Assembly (NCBI GenBank): GCA_000437495.1
Contig: FR897805.1
Coordinates: forward strand, 3,870 to 67,869
Direction of reading: 5' to 3'
DNA: 64,000 nucleotides
From: Prevotella sp. CAG:485
Lineage (GTDB): Bacteria; Bacteroidota; Bacteroidia; Bacteroidales; Muribaculaceae
The position numbers and the translations under genes were made by a program. Numbering within the stretch: position 1 is the stretch's first letter; the number at the start of each line of letters is the position of its first letter. The notes below the pieces were generated by a model that had not been told where the DNA came from, made no database searches, and worked only from the letters and a program-made list of their open reading frames with translations. Positions 6,380 through 16,014 of the stretch are shown here, in pieces.

Positions 6380-8839
6380 ATGGCTGATTATGCCGAGGTG
6401 ATTTTACCGCTTGCGGTTCAAGGCACCTTTACCTATCTGGTGCCCGAAGAGATGCAGTGCGACATTTCACGCGGTTCGAGGGTCTATGTGCCTTTCGGAC
6501 CGCGCAAGCTTTACACCGGCATAGTGGCTGATCTGCATACCAACACGCCGAAGTTTAAGGTAAAACCCATAGCGTCGCTTCTCGACGGAACTTCTATCCT
6601 GCGGCACCCGCAGCTGAAGTTCTGGCAATGGATTGCCGATTACTATCTTTGCACCTTAGGAGAGGTGTACAGAGCGGCAGTGCCTACGGGGCTGAAGGTG
6701 GAAAGCGAAACAAACCTCAGCCTCAACAAAGCCATAGACCTTGAAGAGATAGGGCAGACCCTGACACCCGCCGAGACCGAGTTGCTCAATGAGGTGATTG
6801 TGGCTGACCATGTGCGCATGAGCGATCTCGACCGCGAGCGCTCGCACGCCACAACGGCAAGGTATGTGAGCCGTATGCTGCAGAAAGGCATCATAGTGGC
6901 CGACGAGAAAGCAACTTCATCATACAAGGCCAAGACCATAGCCATAGTGTCGGCTTGTAACGATGTCAAGAATCACGAATGGCTGCATCAGGCCTTCGAC
7001 GCAGTAACTACGGCGACCAAGCAGGAGCGCCTGCTTATTTCCTTTCTCGAGCTGATAAAGAATCAGGCTGTCCCGGAAATAACGCGCGAAGAGCTGTTGA
7101 CGAAAGCCAAAGTGTCGCCCGGCATTCTGAAAGCCATCTGCGACAAAGGGATATTAAAGGTTGAGAAGCGAAAGATAAACCGCTTTGACGCCAAACCCGG
7201 CAACAAACCCGTTGAGCTGCCCCCTTTAAGTCCCCTGCAACGCGAGGCACTGAGGCAGATTGACGAGCAATGGCGCGAAAAGAACGTTGTGCTCTTGCGC
7301 GGCATTACCGGCAGCGGCAAGACCGAGATTTACTGTCATGCTATACTGTCGGCCCTTGAGGCGGGTCATCAGGTACTTTATCTGGTGCCTGAGATAAGTC
7401 TCACCACACAGCTCACCGACCGTTTGCGGAAAGTCTTTGGCAACCGCCTGTTGGTGTATCATTCCAAGTTCTCCGATTCCGAGCGCGTGGACATCTGGCG
7501 CAAGCTGCTGCACAGCCACGAGCCAATGGTGATTCTCGGCGTGCGGTCGTCTGTGTTCCTGCCCTTTGCCAAGATTGGCCTTGTGGTGGTTGACGAGGAG
7601 CATGAGGCCAGCTACAAGCAATATGACCCGGCGCCACGGTATAATGCCCGCGATGCCGCCATCATGCTGGCTCATCTGCATGGCGCCAAGACCCTGTTGG
7701 GCAGTGCAACCCCGGCAATTGACACGTATTACAAAGCACAGACCGGGAAATTCGGACTGGTGGAATTGCTTGAACGTTACCAGGGCGCTCAGCTGCCCGA
7801 CGTTACGGTGGTGGATATGCTCGACAGCCGTAAACGGCGCCTCACCGACGGCCTTCTGGCCAACCCGGTGGCCGAAAATCTGCGCCACACAATAAAGAGA
7901 GGGCGGCAGGCAATCATGTTTCAGAACCGACGCGGCTTCGCGCCCCTGATTCAATGCACACAGTGCGGATGGCAGCCCAAATGCCAATACTGCGACGTGT
8001 CGATGGTTTATCACAAGAGCATAGATGTGATGAGCTGTCATTACTGCGGCTATCAGATGCATTTGCCGCGCTTATGCCCGGCGTGCGGGCAGAATAGCGT
8101 GCGAATTGGCGGTTACGGCACAGAGCGTATCGCCGAGCATCTTCATTCACATTTCCCGGAGGCACGTGTGAGTCGCATGGACCTTGACACCACACGCAAT
8201 AAAGATGCCTATCAGGAGATAATTGAAGACTTTGCCGGCCATAACACCGATATCCTCATCGGCACCCAAATGGTGAGCAAAGGCCTGGATTTTGCCAATG
8301 TCAGCATGGTGGGTGTGGTAAATGCCGATTCTCTGCTGCACTTTCCCGACTTCAGAGCCAACGAGCGCGCCTTCAACATGCTTGTGCAGGTGGCCGGCAG
8401 GGCCGGACGGCGCAACGAACAGGGACAAGTCTTCATACAGACCTCCGACGCCGCCAATCCGCTGCTTAAATTCATCAGCAGTCAGGATTATTCCGGCTAT
8501 TATGAATATGAGCTTGAACAGCGCCGCCGGTTCGGCTATCCTCCGTTCACCAAAATCATCATGCTCTACGTGAAGCACCGCGAAGAGGCGGAAGCCGCAC
8601 GGCTGGCAACGCGTTATGCCGGCGAGTTGCAGAAAGTCTTCGGCACCCGCGTGCTCGGGCCGGCCAAGCCATCCGTGGCACGAATCTCCAACTACTATAT
8701 TCAGACCATCATGCTGAAGATAGAAGCCGTAGCGTCGATGATTAAGGTGAAAAAACTCCTGTTCGAGATTTATTCCCGAATGGCCGCCGACCGCAGTTTC
8801 CGCAATGCTCAGGTTTACTATGATGTGGATCCGGTGTAA
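6380..8839 (+). CDS. priA: Primosomal protein N' (replication restart helicase PriA)
   Basis: A 3'-to-5' DNA helicase that reloads the replisome at stalled forks. At 819 aa it is slightly longer than the E. coli protein. Visible parts are an N-terminal 3' DNA-binding domain ('YVPFGPRKLYTGIV'), Walker A GITGSGKTE at about 308-316, the DEEH box at about 405-408 and GSATPA in motif III. The zinc-binding cysteine clusters CTQCGWQPKCQYC, CHYCGY and CPACG are at about 527-570. C-terminal helicase motifs include GTQMVSKGLDF and QVAGRAGR. All catalytic residues appear intact. Confidence 0.96.
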   Translation: MADYAEVILPLAVQGTFTYLVPEEMQCDISRGSRVYVPFGPRKLYTGIVADLHTNTPKFKVKPIASLLDGTSILRHPQLKFWQWIADYYLCTLGEVYRAAVPTGLKVESETNLSLNKAIDLEEIGQTLTPAETELLNEVIVADHVRMSDLDRERSHATTARYVSRMLQKGIIVADEKATSSYKAKTIAIVSACNDVKNHEWLHQAFDAVTTATKQERLLISFLELIKNQAVPEITREELLTKAKVSPGILKAICDKGILKVEKRKINRFDAKPGNKPVELPPLSPLQREALRQIDEQWREKNVVLLRGITGSGKTEIYCHAILSALEAGHQVLYLVPEISLTTQLTDRLRKVFGNRLLVYHSKFSDSERVDIWRKLLHSHEPMVILGVRSSVFLPFAKIGLVVVDEEHEASYKQYDPAPRYNARDAAIMLAHLHGAKTLLGSATPAIDTYYKAQTGKFGLVELLERYQGAQLPDVTVVDMLDSRKRRLTDGLLANPVAENLRHTIKRGRQAIMFQNRRGFAPLIQCTQCGWQPKCQYCDVSMVYHKSIDVMSCHYCGYQMHLPRLCPACGQNSVRIGGYGTERIAEHLHSHFPEARVSRMDLDTTRNKDAYQEIIEDFAGHNTDILIGTQMVSKGLDFANVSMVGVVNADSLLHFPDFRANERAFNMLVQVAGRAGRRNEQGQVFIQTSDAANPLLKFISSQDYSGYYEYELEQRRRFGYPPFTKIIMLYVKHREEAEAARLATRYAGELQKVFGTRVLGPAKPSVARISNYYIQTIMLKIEAVASMIKVKKLLFEIYSRMAADRSFRNAQVYYDVDPV

Positions 8840-8870
8840 CATTTTGCAAAGCCGCGTGTTTTAAGAATAT

Positions 8871-10205
8871 ATGAGAGAAAAAGAATTTCTTCGGCAGGCG
8901 CTTGAGCGTATGAACATTGAAGAGCTCAACGCCATGCAGCGCAACATGCTCGATGCCGCCTCAGCCTCAGGCGATATACTGTTGCTGTCGCCCACAGGCA
9001 GCGGCAAGACACTTGCCTTCCTGCTCTATCTGCTGAAAATTCTCAAAGCGCCGTGCAACAGGGTTCAGGCGGTGATTATAGCGCCCACACGCGAGCTTGT
9101 TCAGCAGATTTACGGCGTGGCCCGTACCATCATGACCGGATACAAGATAACGGCTCTGTATGGAGGTCATGACGTGGCCGACGAGAAGGCTTCGTTAGCC
9201 GTAACACCCGACGTGATTATTGCCACTCCCGGTCGCCTGCTCGACCATTCACAGCGCGCAAATATTGAGTTGCTCGACGTCAGCTACCTTGTGCTCGATG
9301 AGTTTGACAAGGCTCTGGAATTAGGCTTTGAAAAAGATATGGCGAAGATAATTTCGCGCATGAAAAATGTCAGTCGCCTGATTCTCACCTCCGCCACATC
9401 GCTCGAGGTTTACCCCGACTTCATCAAGCCTAAGAATCTGCGCGTTTTCAACTATCTGGCCGACAGCAAAGACCTGCGCCGCCGTCTGCGCATACATCGC
9501 ATAGACAGTGATGCTCGCGACAAGCTCGACACGCTGCGTCGGCTGTTGATTGACATCATGCCCACAGGCAGCGAAAAGACCATCATCTTTGTCAATTACC
9601 GCCAGAGCGCCGAGCGGGTGGCTGAGAGTCTTCGCAAGCTGGGTGCCGACCCGGGTCTGTACACCGGAGCCCTCGACCAACATGACCGCGAAAAAGCGCT
9701 CGCTCTCTTCAACAACGGCACGCGGCCGCTGCTCGTTACCACCGACCTTGCCGCACGAGGGCTCGACATCTCGGAGGTGAAGAACATAATCCATTATCAT
9801 CAGCCGCTCACCGCCGAGAGCTATATTCACCGTAACGGCCGAACGGCGCGCGTGGATGCCTCCGGTGATGCTTACCTCATCATCGGTCCCGACGAGGATG
9901 TGCAGGAGTTTATCTCTTTTGATGACACCCGTTATCTTGGCGATAAACCTGAAAGCAGAATCCCTCCCTCGAAGGTATCCACCCTTTACATCTCAGCCGG
10001 CCGGAAAGAGAAGATTTCGCGCGGAGATGTGGTGGGCTTTTTGGTGAATTCGGGCGGACTTGAGGCTCAGCAAATAGGGGCAATAAACGTCTATGACCAT
10101 TACATACTCGTTGCCATTCCCCGGTCAGAGGCCAAGAGAGTCCTTCAGACCATAACGCCACTGAAGATTAAAGGCAAAAAGCCTCGGTATTCGTTGGTGA
10201 AATAG
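8871..10205 (+). CDS. DEAD-box ATP-dependent RNA helicase with DbpA-type RNA-binding tail
   Basis: RNA helicase of 444 aa. Motifs: Q-motif region near 20-24, SPTGSGKT (40-47), APTRELVQQ (71-79), ATPGRLLDH (118-126), a DEFD box in place of DEAD (143-146), TSAT (173-176) and HRNGRTAR in motif VI. The last 75 residues ('SRGDVVGFLVNSGGLEAQQI' onward) look like the DbpA C-terminal RRM-like domain, which in DbpA binds 23S rRNA hairpin 92. A role in large-subunit assembly is therefore inferred. It lies 31 nt downstream of priA. Confidence 0.88.
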   Translation: MREKEFLRQALERMNIEELNAMQRNMLDAASASGDILLLSPTGSGKTLAFLLYLLKILKAPCNRVQAVIIAPTRELVQQIYGVARTIMTGYKITALYGGHDVADEKASLAVTPDVIIATPGRLLDHSQRANIELLDVSYLVLDEFDKALELGFEKDMAKIISRMKNVSRLILTSATSLEVYPDFIKPKNLRVFNYLADSKDLRRRLRIHRIDSDARDKLDTLRRLLIDIMPTGSEKTIIFVNYRQSAERVAESLRKLGADPGLYTGALDQHDREKALALFNNGTRPLLVTTDLAARGLDISEVKNIIHYHQPLTAESYIHRNGRTARVDASGDAYLIIGPDEDVQEFISFDDTRYLGDKPESRIPPSKVSTLYISAGRKEKISRGDVVGFLVNSGGLEAQQIGAINVYDHYILVAIPRSEAKRVLQTITPLKIKGKKPRYSLVK

Positions 10206-10249
10206 CCTATTGAGCGTTAAAGCTGTGTAGAAATAGCAAAAGATGTAAC

Positions 10250-11266
10250 ATGAATAAAATTCTGTTGATATTGTTGGGTGTTGCTGTGTCGCTGACAGTC
10301 TCAGCCGCCGCTCCGGCATTGCAAAGTGCCGACAGGGGAGAGGTGCATCGTCATTATCTCTGGTCTCCGCAAATGGGCGACACCATAACTGTGGATGTCT
10401 GGACGCCCGAAGGATATAGTGCCAAGGGCAAACCTTATCCGGTAATCTATGCTCACGACGGACAGAATCTCTTTGATGCCAACACCACATGGAATCATCA
10501 GGCCTGGGAGCTGGATTCCGTCTTATCGCTGCTGCAGGACCGCAACCTTATAGCACCTCCGGTGGTAGTGGGCATTCACTGTTTCCCTGAGAGCCGGGTG
10601 GGGGATTTGGCGCCGCAGAAAGCCATAGAATCCATCCCCGATTCTATTCTGAAGGGCTTTGCGCGGTTTACCTCGAAGCCTATGCGCGGCGACGCTTACG
10701 CTGCTTTCATGGTCAACACTCTGAAGCCTTTTATCGACAGCCGTTATAACGTCAGCAAGGACCCGGAGCAAACGGCTTTGCTCGGCTCCAGCATGGGCGG
10801 GTTGATGTCCATATATGCGCTCTGTGAATATCCCTCTACCTTCGGCACTGCTCTGTGCCTTTCCACTCACTGGATAGGCGATGCGCAGAGAAAGGAACCG
10901 GATTTCCAGAAGGCTATGGCGGCTTATCTGCAAAAGAATCTGCCGCCAAGGACTCCTGACTCCAAATCGGCAAAACAAATTCCGCACCGCATCTATTTCG
11001 ACAGAGGCACTTCCGGACTCGACGCTCTCTATGATGCCTGGGAAGCATATATGATAACTCTTCTCAACGAAAAGGGCTATAACACTGTGCCTATGTTCCC
11101 CTCTCTTGCAGTTGATTTACCCGCCTTAGCCGATGCTCGTCTTGCCGCTCAGCTTTCGGCTCCTTTCATGGCCTTTACGGCTCCCGATGCCGAACATCAG
11201 GAACGCTTCTGGAAACGCCGCGTGGCTCTGCCGCTCGCATTTTTCCTCTATCCGCTGCGGAAATAA
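10250..11266 (+). CDS. Secreted alpha/beta-hydrolase of the esterase D (Fes/IroE-like) family
   Basis: A 338-aa protein with a signal peptide (residues 1-20, ending VSAAAPA). The fold is that of putative esterases: YAHDGQNLFD oxyanion-region motif (67-76), nucleophile elbow GSSMGG with Ser181, and a C-terminal EHQERFWKRR segment carrying the probable catalytic His (about 313). Such proteins hydrolyse esters of sugars or siderophores in the periplasm or outside the cell. The substrate here is unknown and no polysaccharide or siderophore locus adjoins it. It converges on glyA across a terminator at 11293-11329. Confidence 0.8.
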   Translation: MNKILLILLGVAVSLTVSAAAPALQSADRGEVHRHYLWSPQMGDTITVDVWTPEGYSAKGKPYPVIYAHDGQNLFDANTTWNHQAWELDSVLSLLQDRNLIAPPVVVGIHCFPESRVGDLAPQKAIESIPDSILKGFARFTSKPMRGDAYAAFMVNTLKPFIDSRYNVSKDPEQTALLGSSMGGLMSIYALCEYPSTFGTALCLSTHWIGDAQRKEPDFQKAMAAYLQKNLPPRTPDSKSAKQIPHRIYFDRGTSGLDALYDAWEAYMITLLNEKGYNTVPMFPSLAVDLPALADARLAAQLSAPFMAFTAPDAEHQERFWKRRVALPLAFFLYPLRK

Positions 11267-11292
11267 TCTGCGAATAGACCTTTAGTCCAATA

Positions 11293-11329
11293 TAAAAATC
11301 CGCGCCTCAGGCTTTCTGAAGCGCGGATT
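11293..11329 (-). terminator. Terminator of glyA
   Basis: AATCCGCGC/GCGCGGATT arms (11297-11305 and 11321-11329) are followed on the minus strand by TTTTTAT. The hairpin may also slow read-through from the converging esterase gene. Confidence 0.75.
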
Positions 11330-11347
11330 ATGTTTATGACAGGTTGA

Positions 11348-12628
11348 TTACCAGGCAAACATCGGCATGTCGTTCATCATGTCGTTGACTTCCTGACGAA
11401 CTTTGGCGATTTCCTCCTCATTGTCGGCGTTGGTGAGAACCCGGTCAATGAGTTCAACTATTGTCTCCATCATGTCCTCTTTGGCTCCGCGGGTGGTGAT
11501 AGCGGCGGTGCCGAAGCGCAGACCGGAGGTCAGGAACGGTGAACGGCTGTCGTAGGGAACCATGTTCTTGTTGGCGGTGATGTCGGCCTCCACGAGAACG
11601 CGTTCAGCCTTTTTGCCGCTCATTTCGGGGAACTTCGGACGCAGGTCAACCAGCATGGAGTGGTTGTCTGTGCCGTCGCTGATAATCTTGTATCCGCGTT
11701 TCATCAGAGCCCCGGCCATGGCTTTGGCATTCTTCTGCACCTGGATGGCATATTCTTTCCATTCGGGCTGCAGAGCCTCGCCGAAGGCAACAGCCTTAGC
11801 AGCGATTACATGCTCCAGCGGGCCGCCCTGTACGCCGGGGAAGACGGCTGAGTCGAGCAGTGCGCTCATCTTCTTGATTTCGCCCTTGGGAGTCTTCTTG
11901 CCCCAGGGATTGTCGAAGTCTTTGCCCATGAGAATCATGCCGCCACGCGGGCCACGAAGGGTCTTGTGAGTAGTTGTAGTTACGATATGGGCATGCTTCA
12001 GCGGGTTCTCAAGCAGACCTGCGGCGATGAGGCCGGCGGGGTGAGCCATATCCACCATGAAGATGGCGCCAATCTCATCGGCGAGTTTGCGGATGCGGGC
12101 GTAGTCCCATTCGCGGCTGTAAGCGCTGGCGCCGGCAATGATGAGCTTCGGCTTCTCGGCGCGTGCCTTTTCTTCCATCTCCTCGTAGTTGACGCGGCCG
12201 GTCTCCGGGTCTACCGTGTAGCTGATAGGCTGGAACATGAGGCCTGAGAAGTTTACGGGGCTGCCGTGGCTGAGGTGGCCGCCGTGGCTGAGGTCCATAC
12301 CCATGAACTTATCGCCCGGCTGAAGCACTGCCATGAATACGGCCATATTGGCCTGTGCGCCCGAGTGAGGCTGCACGTTTACCCATTCGGCATCGAACAG
12401 ACGCATGGCGCGTTCTTTGGCTATATTTTCGGTCTTATCTACCTCCTGGCAGCCGCCGTAGTAGCGCTTGGCAGGATATCCCTCGGCATATTTGTTGGTC
12501 ATGCATGAGCCCATGGCACGCATTACTTCGTCGCTGACAAAGTTCTCGCTGGCTATCAGCTCAATGCCTCTGCGCTGACGCAGATGCTCGCGGTCGATGA
12601 TGTCAAAGATCTCGTTGTCTCTTTTCAT
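11348..12628 (-). CDS. glyA: Serine hydroxymethyltransferase
   Basis: PLP enzyme that interconverts serine plus tetrahydrofolate with glycine plus methylene-THF. At 426 aa it has the family length. Visible motifs are [10 protein letters not shown] (23-32), [15 protein letters not shown] (45-59), [13 protein letters not shown] binding of PLP (192-200) and [14 protein letters not shown] with the Schiff-base lysine at 222. It lies 85 nt behind nqrF on the same strand with no recognisable -7 box in the gap (only a GC-rich stem-loop at 12653-12670). It may be the distal gene of the nqr transcript or have an unrecognised promoter. Confidence 0.97.
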   Translation of the reverse strand: MKRDNEIFDIIDREHLRQRRGIELIASENFVSDEVMRAMGSCMTNKYAEGYPAKRYYGGCQEVDKTENIAKERAMRLFDAEWVNVQPHSGAQANMAVFMAVLQPGDKFMGMDLSHGGHLSHGSPVNFSGLMFQPISYTVDPETGRVNYEEMEEKARAEKPKLIIAGASAYSREWDYARIRKLADEIGAIFMVDMAHPAGLIAAGLLENPLKHAHIVTTTTHKTLRGPRGGMILMGKDFDNPWGKKTPKGEIKKMSALLDSAVFPGVQGGPLEHVIAAKAVAFGEALQPEWKEYAIQVQKNAKAMAGALMKRGYKIISDGTDNHSMLVDLRPKFPEMSGKKAERVLVEADITANKNMVPYDSRSPFLTSGLRFGTAAITTRGAKEDMMETIVELIDRVLTNADNEEEIAKVRQEVNDMMNDMPMFAW

Positions 12629-12713
12629 GATTTAGATTTTTACTTTTTCAGGTGCCCGCCGCGCGGGACTTGAAAACCATTTTGATTATTTTGTTGATTT
12701 TTGTTTTTGTTGC

Positions 12714-14003
12714 TTATCCTCCGAAATTGTCGTAATGGACGGATTCCGGCTCAACGCCCAGGTTGTAGAGCATATTGTTAACGGCATTGCTCATCGGTCC
12801 GGGACCGCACATGTAGTACTCAATGTCTTCAGGTGCCGGATGGTCTTTGAGATATTTCTCAAACATGACCTGATGCACGAAGCCAGCCGTGTATTTCACG
12901 CCTGCGGCGTCGGCTGCCGGGTCAGGACGGTCAAGGGCCAGATAGAAATGGAAGTTCGGGAAGTCCTTCTCCAACTGCAGGAAATCGTCGAGATAGAACA
13001 CCTCATTAAGCGCACGCGCGCCGTAGAAGTAGCTCATCTTTCTGTCGGTGGTGTGCAGAGTCTTGGTCATGTACATTATCTGGCTGCGCAGAGGTGCCAT
13101 ACCGGCGCCGCCGCCTACCCAAATCATCTCCGCTTTGGAGTCGAGAATGGGGTGGAAATCGCCGTAAGGACCGCTCATCAGCACCTTGTCGCCCGGTTTC
13201 AGGGTGAAGATATATGACGAGGCTATGCCCGGCGATACGTTCTGGAAGCCTACCTGAGGCTTCGGCTTGAAGGGTGGTGTGGCTATGCGCACGGTGAGCA
13301 TGATGCGGTCGCCTTCTGCCGGATAATTGGCCATTGAATAGGCACGCACGGTGGCCTCCGTGTTGCGGCATTTCAAATCGAACAGGCCGAATTTCTGCCA
13401 CGCAGGGAGATATTCGTCGCCTATGAGGCTTTTGTCTATGTCACCGTCATACGTCATCTCATATTCCGGAATACGTATCTGAGCGTAGGAGCCGGGGATG
13501 AAATTCATGTGCTCACCCTCGGGCAACTTCACAATGAATTCTTTGATAAAGGTGGCTACGTTGCGGTTGCTGATTACCTCACATTCCCATTCTTTTACTT
13601 CCAGGGCAGCCGGGTCAACGGCCAGTTTCAGGTCTTGTTTCACTTTTACCTGGCAACCCAGGCGCCAGTGATCTTTTATCTGCTTGCGCGAGAAATGTAC
13701 AGCCTCTGTGGGCAGCATATCGCCGCCCCCTTCCAGCACTCTCACCTTGCATTGGCCGCATGAGCCTTTGCCGCCGCATGCCGACGACAAATGCACGCCG
13801 CCGTCGGCCAGCGTCGACAACAGTGAGCCTCCGGCAGGTGCATTGAAGCTCTTGGTGCCGTCGTTTATGTCAATGTGAACCTCGCCCGAGGCCACCAGGA
13901 AATGTTTGGCTACGAGCAACACCGCCGTCAATACCAATACTATGCAGGTGAATAACAGTGCGGCAGCCCATACTGACGACCAGATTATATGCAGTAACAT
14001 CAT
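12714..14003 (-). CDS. nqrF: Na+-translocating NADH:quinone reductase subunit F
   Basis: Electron-entry subunit of NQR: it takes hydride from NADH onto FAD and passes electrons to a 2Fe-2S centre. One N-terminal membrane helix (about 5-32) anchors it. The ferredoxin-like domain carries C76, C82, C85 and C117 (CGGKGSCGQC then GCQV). The FAD motif RAYSMANYP is at about 223-231, NAD binding is by GGGAGMAPLRSQ at about 305, and the protein ends with the canonical FGG. The length of 429 aa is slightly above the Vibrio protein. The start at 14003 or 14000 cannot be distinguished. Confidence 0.96.
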   Translation of the reverse strand: MMLLHIIWSSVWAAALLFTCIVLVLTAVLLVAKHFLVASGEVHIDINDGTKSFNAPAGGSLLSTLADGGVHLSSACGGKGSCGQCKVRVLEGGGDMLPTEAVHFSRKQIKDHWRLGCQVKVKQDLKLAVDPAALEVKEWECEVISNRNVATFIKEFIVKLPEGEHMNFIPGSYAQIRIPEYEMTYDGDIDKSLIGDEYLPAWQKFGLFDLKCRNTEATVRAYSMANYPAEGDRIMLTVRIATPPFKPKPQVGFQNVSPGIASSYIFTLKPGDKVLMSGPYGDFHPILDSKAEMIWVGGGAGMAPLRSQIMYMTKTLHTTDRKMSYFYGARALNEVFYLDDFLQLEKDFPNFHFYLALDRPDPAADAAGVKYTAGFVHQVMFEKYLKDHPAPEDIEYYMCGPGPMSNAVNNMLYNLGVEPESVHYDNFGG

Positions 14004-14012
14004 AGCTCTTGT

Positions 14013-14627
14013 TTACAGTTTAATGCCTAAGAACGACATAAAGGCTATGCCCATAAGTCCGGTGATGATAAACGAGATACCCACTCCGCGCAGGGGCGCC
14101 GGGATGTGCTTTACGCTCAGGCGTTCGCGTATGGCCGCAAGCGCTGTGATGGCAAGTAGCCAGCCTATGCCTGAGCCTGCGCCATAAACCGTGGCTGTCC
14201 ATGCGTTGTCAAATTCCCGTTGCTGCATGAACAGCACAGCGCCAAGTATGGCACAGTTCACCGCTATCAGCGGCAGGAAGATGCCGAGAGAATTATACAG
14301 CGACGGTGAATATTTCTCTATCACCATTTCCAGTATCTGCACAAGGGCCGCTATGACGGCTATAAACATTATCAGCCCCAGAAAGCTGAGGTCTGTTTCA
14401 GCATACTCCTGACCCAACCAGCTCAAGGCTCCGGGCACGAGCAGATACTGATTTATGCACCACGTTATCGGCAATGCTATCATCAACACAAAGCTCACGG
14501 CTACTCCCAGGCCAAACGCCGTCTTGACATTCTTGCTGACTGCCAGAAACGAACACATGCCCAGGAAGTAGGCAAACACCATGTTGTCTACAAATATCGA
14601 CTTTATGAATAGATTCAGGTTGTCCAT
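14013..14627 (-). CDS. nqrE: Na+-translocating NADH:quinone reductase subunit E
   Basis: A 204-aa integral membrane subunit with six predicted helices, homologous to NqrD and RnfA. Family stretches include '[20 protein letters not shown]' and '[14 protein letters not shown]'-type (here '[18 protein letters not shown]'). NqrD and NqrE form the half-membrane-spanning pair that shares an Fe centre. It is embedded in the nqr operon, 9 nt before nqrF. Confidence 0.96.
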   Translation of the reverse strand: MDNLNLFIKSIFVDNMVFAYFLGMCSFLAVSKNVKTAFGLGVAVSFVLMIALPITWCINQYLLVPGALSWLGQEYAETDLSFLGLIMFIAVIAALVQILEMVIEKYSPSLYNSLGIFLPLIAVNCAILGAVLFMQQREFDNAWTATVYGAGSGIGWLLAITALAAIRERLSVKHIPAPLRGVGISFIITGLMGIAFMSFLGIKL

Positions 14628-14658
14628 ATCAATTCGTTGTTTAAGAATAAGATATCAG

Positions 14659-15288
14659 TTAATGCTCCTGAAGGTCCTTGTGTCTTGCTCTGTGAACCCA
14701 GATTATGCAAGCCACTACAATGAGGGCCATGGGGGGCAGAATCATCAGTCCGCAGTTTGAGTACCCGGCATCATACCACGATTGCGGCACCACCTGGAAG
14801 CCGAACAGCGAGCCGCTGCCGAGCAATTCACGGAAGAAGGCCACTATCAGCAATATGGCGGCATAGCCAATGCCGTTGCCCACTCCGTCGAGAAACGACA
14901 GCCACGGGCGGTGTGTGAGCGCAAAGGCTTCCAGACGGCCCATGATGATGCAGTTGGTGATGATGAGCCCGATGAATACCGACAGCTGTACGCTGACGTC
15001 GTAGGCAAATGCCTTGAGCACCTGGTCTACTATCACCACCAACGCCGCAACCACCACAAGCTGCACTATGATGCGTATGGAGGTGGGTATGGTTTTGCGT
15101 ATCAGCGACAGGATGACGTTGGAGAAGGCCAGCACACAGATTACGGATATGCCCATAACGAATGCCGGCTCCATTTTGGCGGTTACTGCCAAGGCTGAAC
15201 AGATACCCAGTATCTGAACAATTACCGGATTATCCTTCGACAGCGGGTTGAGAAAGGCCTGCTTTACTTCTTTGCTTAGACTGCTCAT
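14659..15288 (-). CDS. nqrD: Na+-translocating NADH:quinone reductase subunit D
   Basis: A 209-aa membrane subunit with six helices, paralogous to NqrE. Recognised by 'NPVIVQILGICSALAVTAKM', 'GLIITNCIIMGRLEAFALTH' and 'FLDGVGNGIGYAAILLIVAF'; the paired cysteines that bind the intramembrane iron centre are in the LGICSALAVT and TNCIIMGR segments. The start codon overlaps the nqrC stop (TAATG), indicating translational coupling. Confidence 0.96.
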   Translation of the reverse strand: MSSLSKEVKQAFLNPLSKDNPVIVQILGICSALAVTAKMEPAFVMGISVICVLAFSNVILSLIRKTIPTSIRIIVQLVVVAALVVIVDQVLKAFAYDVSVQLSVFIGLIITNCIIMGRLEAFALTHRPWLSFLDGVGNGIGYAAILLIVAFFRELLGSGSLFGFQVVPQSWYDAGYSNCGLMILPPMALIVVACIIWVHRARHKDLQEH

Positions 15289-16007
15289 TATTTACCCTGA
15301 TTTTGAAGGTTCTTGAAAAATGCATTATAAGGGCGCATCGACTTTTCGAGCATTGTCTGCACACCCTGCGACGTTATGGTGCCGCCGCTAATGGCATGCA
15401 CATAACTGCCTGAGGCCGGTTCATGACCGCTCTTTACCACTTTGATAGGCTCGAAATTGCCGTCTTCGTAGAGCGTTTGGCCCTTGAACTGATTGCTGAA
15501 AGCCGGTTTGGCAATCTCGGCGCCAAGACCCGGCGTCTCGCCCTGATGAGCGAAATATGCGCCATAGATGCTTGTGCCGTCGCTGTTCATGGCTATGTAG
15601 CCCCAGATGGGACCCCAAAGACCCATGCCATACACCGGCACTATATATTTCGTTTCATTGTCTTTCTGGCACACGAACACCGGCAGCATGCGCCTGTCGT
15701 CGGGTTTCTTCATCTCCATGGCCGGATTGATGTCGAAGGCTGCCGGGGCGCCAGCAACGTCCAGTCCGCGCGAATTGACAACCCGCGTGCTCACTATGTA
15801 TTTCTGATACAGGTCTGCAACACTCTCACCGTCCTGCGGCACTATCAGCGCTGCTTCCAGAATCTGGCGCTTCTTGTCGTTGGCTATGTTTTCGGTCTGT
15901 TGGGGGCGCAAAGCCTGATATACGAGCGACAGGCCAACGCCTACCACCAGCACAAGCACTACAATGTAGACTACCGTATAGAGATTGCTGTTTTTATTTA
16001 TCTTCAT
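15288..16007 (-). CDS. nqrC: Na+-translocating NADH:quinone reductase subunit C
   Basis: A 239-aa subunit with one N-terminal helix (about 10-30) and a periplasmic domain carrying covalent FMN. The FMN attachment motif is SGGTITS (207-213), so the flavinylated residue would be Thr210; the usual form is SGAT, and Gly replaces Ala here. 'GLWGPIWGYIAM' and 'ETPGLGAEI' are further family signatures. A flavin transferase (ApbE) is needed for modification and is not in the window. Confidence 0.96.
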   Translation of the reverse strand: MKINKNSNLYTVVYIVVLVLVVGVGLSLVYQALRPQQTENIANDKKRQILEAALIVPQDGESVADLYQKYIVSTRVVNSRGLDVAGAPAAFDINPAMEMKKPDDRRMLPVFVCQKDNETKYIVPVYGMGLWGPIWGYIAMNSDGTSIYGAYFAHQGETPGLGAEIAKPAFSNQFKGQTLYEDGNFEPIKVVKSGHEPASGSYVHAISGGTITSQGVQTMLEKSMRPYNAFFKNLQNQGK

Positions 16008-16014
16008 GGCTGCC

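Noticed and set aside
7226..8062. Long antisense frame inside priA (about 278 codons, minus strand)
   Set aside because: It mirrors the intact priA helicase core, has no family resemblance and no promoter. Long antisense frames are expected opposite GC-richer coding DNA.
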